NCBI GenBank assembly: GCA_030592575.1
Contig: JAUVIV010000009.1
Location: 1-43,013 of the forward strand
Origin: a bacterium
GTDB lineage: Bacteria; Hydrothermota; UBA3073; JACQXS01
DNA length: 43,013 bases
Direction of reading: 5' to 3'
Part shown: piece by piece, positions 40,551-43,013 of the stretch
How positions within the stretch are numbered: position 1 is the stretch's first letter
Layout: each line of letters begins with the position of its first letter
Position numbers and translations under genes: made by a program
Notes under the pieces: generated by a model
Told to the model about the DNA's origin: nothing
Databases searched by the model: none
Seen by the model: the letters and a program-made list of their open reading frames with translations, nothing else

Positions 40551-42530
40551 ATGATGGTAAGTTTATTGATTCTTTTATGTGTTGTAGTAGTTTCTCAAGG
40601 GAGAATAGTGGAACATAATGCTCCACCTGAACTTTCTTCAGAAATTAAGGAAAAATTAGAGACTCAGGGATTTGTGATAGTTCCTACGATGAATAGAAAC
40701 ATTTATGACATATATGAATTTGCAAAAAAGAGAGGTGAGCCGATTATTGTAACTTCTGATATTGTTTTGCACACTTCTCATATTTTGTTTGATTATACGC
40801 TGCGGGTACTTGAAATTGAAACATTGCTTCCAAAAGTTGAGCAACTTACCATAGGAATGATAAAAGCAAGTCAGATTCAAGCGAAAAAGGCAAAGAATAA
40901 ATTAATTAAAGAAGCAGCTTTGGATAATCTTGCATTCTTTGGAGTGGCTGGAAAATTGTTGGATATAGAACTTCCGGAAAATGTTCCTGAACAAATAATT
41001 AAGAAAATTGATAGGGAAGTTAGGTTAATCGAGGCACATAAAAGTCCTATGAGTTCACCGATTTTTGGGTATCGGGAAGATTATACTCAATATATTCCAA
41101 GAGGACATTACACTCGGAGTGCAGACTTTGAGCAATATTTTCTGGCAATGATGTGGTATGGAAGAATGGGCTTTTATTTGAAACCTGAGCCATCTATGTA
41201 TTATGCTAAAACAATAGACCCCGTTAAAGAAGGAATAAAATTAACAAGAAGAGCAATTCTTATTACTAATACAATTAAATCTTCACCTAAATTAGCTAAG
41301 CTCTGGCAAGAGATATATAAACCAACAACCTTCTTTGCAGGCAAATCGGATGACTTAACCATAGATGACTATAAAAAGCTTTTAAAAAATATTAATCCGT
41401 CAAAAAATAAGTCTGTGCAGATATTTATAAAAAGAGCAGGAAAGCTTCCATTACCTCGAATTGTATCTACTATAACAGAAGATACTCTTGGGCTACTTGG
41501 ATTTAGGTTTATGGGGCAAAGATTTATACCGGATTCATATATCTTCCAAAACCTTATTTATCCAAAGGTTATGAGTTACTCAGGAAAAGGAAATCCATTT
41601 ACACTTGTTAAAACTCCAGCTGGAAACATACGAGGTTTTCCACGAGGACTTGATGTAATGTATGTATTCGGAGCATCTGCTGCAGGAGATATATTAAAAC
41701 AGGAAGGTGACGCAGAGTATAAAAAATATTCTGAACAAATAAAAAGTCTTCAAGACGAATTTCAAAAGTTTCCGAAATCTCAATGGCAGGAAAACCTTTA
41801 TTGGAGATGGTTATGGGTGCTTAGGAAACTTACAACTCATTCTCACGTAGGGTATCCTAAATTTATGCAGTCAAAGCTTTGGGCATTAAAAGAGCTGAAT
41901 GCTGCTTTGAGTTCGTGGGCAGAGCTCAGGCATGATACTATTCTTTATGGAAAGCAGAGCTATGCACTATTAACTTCAATGCCTCCAACTCCTAAGAAGC
42001 TCACGGAGGGTTGGGTTGAGCCGTATCCTGAAATCTATAAATGGATGAGTGATTTTGTAAAAGAACTTGCCGAAACAAGTGAATATCCGGAGGAAATTCA
42101 TAAAAACCTTCTTAAGTATGTTGAAATATTACAAAGTCTTAGCATAATTTCAAGCAAGGAACTTAAAGACGAGTCACTTACGGAGATGGAGCATAGACTT
42201 ATATGGAATATTGGGAGTATTCTTAAAGGAGTAACTCAATTTTCTCCTGAGCTGATGCGAAAAATCACGAGTGGTGCGGATGAGGAAATGGCAATAATTG
42301 CAGATGTCCATACAGAACCAAATTCAGGAAAAGTGCTTGAAGAAGGAGTTGGCTATCCGTCAATTATTTATGTGAAGCTTCCGGGCAAAATTGTGAAGGG
42401 TGGGGTGTTTTCGTATTATGAATTTAAAGCTCCAATGGCTGAGAGATATACAGACGAGAAATGGCAGGAAGAATTACGCACAAATCCACCGAAGCCCCAA
42501 AAATGGTTCCTTCCTCTCCTGAATGAGTAG
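40551..42530 (+). CDS. DUF3160 family exported protein
   Basis: The 659-residue protein has a signal peptide (SLLILLCVVVVSQG) and the DUF3160 pattern: GFVIVP, PIIVTSDIVLHTSHILFDYTLR, YTRSADFEQYFLAMMWYGRMGFYL, RFMGQRFIPDSYIFQNLIYP, RGLDVMYVFGASAA, SSWAELRHDTILYGKQSYA. The function of DUF3160 is unknown; members are secreted and large. A strong AAGGAGGT site precedes the ATG pair (40551/40554). The 6-bp gap to the propeller gene implies an operon. Confidence 0.88.
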   Translation: MMVSLLILLCVVVVSQGRIVEHNAPPELSSEIKEKLETQGFVIVPTMNRNIYDIYEFAKKRGEPIIVTSDIVLHTSHILFDYTLRVLEIETLLPKVEQLTIGMIKASQIQAKKAKNKLIKEAALDNLAFFGVAGKLLDIELPENVPEQIIKKIDREVRLIEAHKSPMSSPIFGYREDYTQYIPRGHYTRSADFEQYFLAMMWYGRMGFYLKPEPSMYYAKTIDPVKEGIKLTRRAILITNTIKSSPKLAKLWQEIYKPTTFFAGKSDDLTIDDYKKLLKNINPSKNKSVQIFIKRAGKLPLPRIVSTITEDTLGLLGFRFMGQRFIPDSYIFQNLIYPKVMSYSGKGNPFTLVKTPAGNIRGFPRGLDVMYVFGASAAGDILKQEGDAEYKKYSEQIKSLQDEFQKFPKSQWQENLYWRWLWVLRKLTTHSHVGYPKFMQSKLWALKELNAALSSWAELRHDTILYGKQSYALLTSMPPTPKKLTEGWVEPYPEIYKWMSDFVKELAETSEYPEEIHKNLLKYVEILQSLSIISSKELKDESLTEMEHRLIWNIGSILKGVTQFSPELMRKITSGADEEMAIIADVHTEPNSGKVLEEGVGYPSIIYVKLPGKIVKGGVFSYYEFKAPMAERYTDEKWQEELRTNPPKPQKWFLPLLNE

Positions 42531-42609
42531 GGGGGTAAGAAGTAAGGTTCTTATATATTTGGTAGAATTAAATAACCAATTGTAATGTTTCGGTTAAATT
42601 TTTACAATT

Positions 42610-42690
42610 TAGATATTCGGGTAGGGGTAGGTCTCTTGACCTGCCAAGGAAATAGATGTGTGTCAGGAGACCCACATCTACTCACGTTGG
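42610..42690. repeat. Dispersed GGTAGGGGTAGG...hairpin repeat after DUF3160 gene
   Basis: A perfect 8-bp stem TAGATGTG/CACATCTA (42653-42660, 42673-42680) with a 12-base loop contains GTCAGGAGACC. It is preceded by GGTAGGGGTAGGTCTCTTGACC. No T-run follows, so it is a repeat rather than a clear terminator. Confidence 0.55.
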
Positions 42691-42747
42691 GGTAAATTTC
42701 GATGTTTGTTATTGATATACAAGGAGCTAAATAATGGATGTGAAAAA

Positions 42748-43013
42748 ATGAAGATATATCTGAAATTATGTTTAAAAATGTTCTTGGGAATGGGAATTCC
42801 TGTATCGCTGATATTCTTGGGATTCCTTTGGCTATGCCAACATGAATTTGGGGAATTGGTTGGTGCGGGATTGTTCTATGCACTTTTTTTCTCCTTAATA
42901 AGGAGTTTATTTCATATTCGTAGAGTCAGACGAATTACATCGGGAAAATATAACGAAAAAGATGTATTAAACGTTTATCATATACGAAACATAGAACTAC
43001 AACTTCCGTATGA
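42748..43013 (+). CDS. Small membrane protein (3' truncated by window end)
   Basis: The frame is open from ATG 42748 to the end of the window (88 codons). It begins MKIYLKLCLKMFLGMGIP and has two hydrophobic stretches (SLIFLGFLWL and ELVGAGLFYALFFSL), followed by a basic RSLFHIRRVRRI segment. No family recognised. Upstream AAGGAG (42721-42726) fits an ATG at 42734 that encodes only MDVKK before a TGA; that TGA overlaps this ATG (ATGA). Translation may therefore be coupled to a five-codon mini-frame. Confidence 0.5.
   Translation, partial: MKIYLKLCLKMFLGMGIPVSLIFLGFLWLCQHEFGELVGAGLFYALFFSLIRSLFHIRRVRRITSGKYNEKDVLNVYHIRNIELQLPY

Overview
The window is AT-rich bacterial chromosome from an uncultured lineage. 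Several genes encode secreted proteins ending in a Por/type IX-style C-terminal sorting domain. DUF5916, DUF3160, FG-GAP and LVIVD proteins are present, and the intergenic DNA is full of short palindromic repeats. This combination suggests a candidate phylum near the FCB group (WOR-3/Stahlbacteria-like). That placement is inference from gene content; there is no rRNA gene here to test it. I found no tRNA, rRNA, CRISPR array or transposase.

Layout. 1-3.5 kb: the end of an LVIVD-repeat secreted protein, then etfA, a GxxExxY nuclease-like gene, and an HdrB/HdrC-like iron-sulfur protein. 3.8-7.6 kb (minus): two tandem paralogous FG-GAP secreted proteins with matching promoters. 8.0-11.1 kb: thiD2, thiE, a DUF5683-like membrane protein, a LolA-fold-like protein and rsmG. 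11.35-15.4 kb (minus): era followed by a large single-chain restriction-modification protein. 15.5-22.3 kb: purD, cysS, a PAP2 phosphatase, a secreted esterase and plsY. 22.3-28 kb: a five-gene cassette between two direct repeats of about 363 bp. 28-29.9 kb (minus): a Pit phosphate transporter with its DUF47 partner. 30-37.5 kb: thiC, DUF1844, panB, thiL, cmk, plsC, ispH and rpsA, mostly overlapping. 37.6-42.5 kb: an EcfT-like protein, truA, a seven-repeat secreted propeller and a DUF3160 protein. The window ends inside a membrane protein gene.

Most notable is the cassette at 23.1-27.4 kb. Two tandem small peptides (79 and 76 aa) share a hydrophobic leader and a Cys core, CxCPx5CYC. They are followed by a secreted beta-propeller, a membrane-anchored thioredoxin-like protein with a CACC site, and a DUF5916 outer-membrane-type protein. 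A run of 12 G lies upstream, exactly between a TTGACT and a TAATCT hexamer, so the promoter may be phase-variable by slippage. The arrangement recalls the NVEALA peptide / 6-bladed propeller / TlpA neighbourhoods of Bacteroidetes, but the peptides themselves look different.

Two genome-wide habits also stand out. First, short palindromic repeats that litter the spacers also sit in frame inside conserved genes: cysS (two), thiL, cmk, the R-M gene and two sorting-domain proteins. One family always reads VGxxHxxxL, much like the Rickettsia palindromic elements. Second, several genes without a Shine-Dalgarno have a -10-like hexamer 8-9 nt before ATG, which suggests leaderless transcripts. Others (the secreted proteins, small peptides and DUF1844) have strong GGAGG sites. 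Thiamine genes thiD2, thiE, thiC and thiL are scattered over three loci, and I see no TPP riboswitch.
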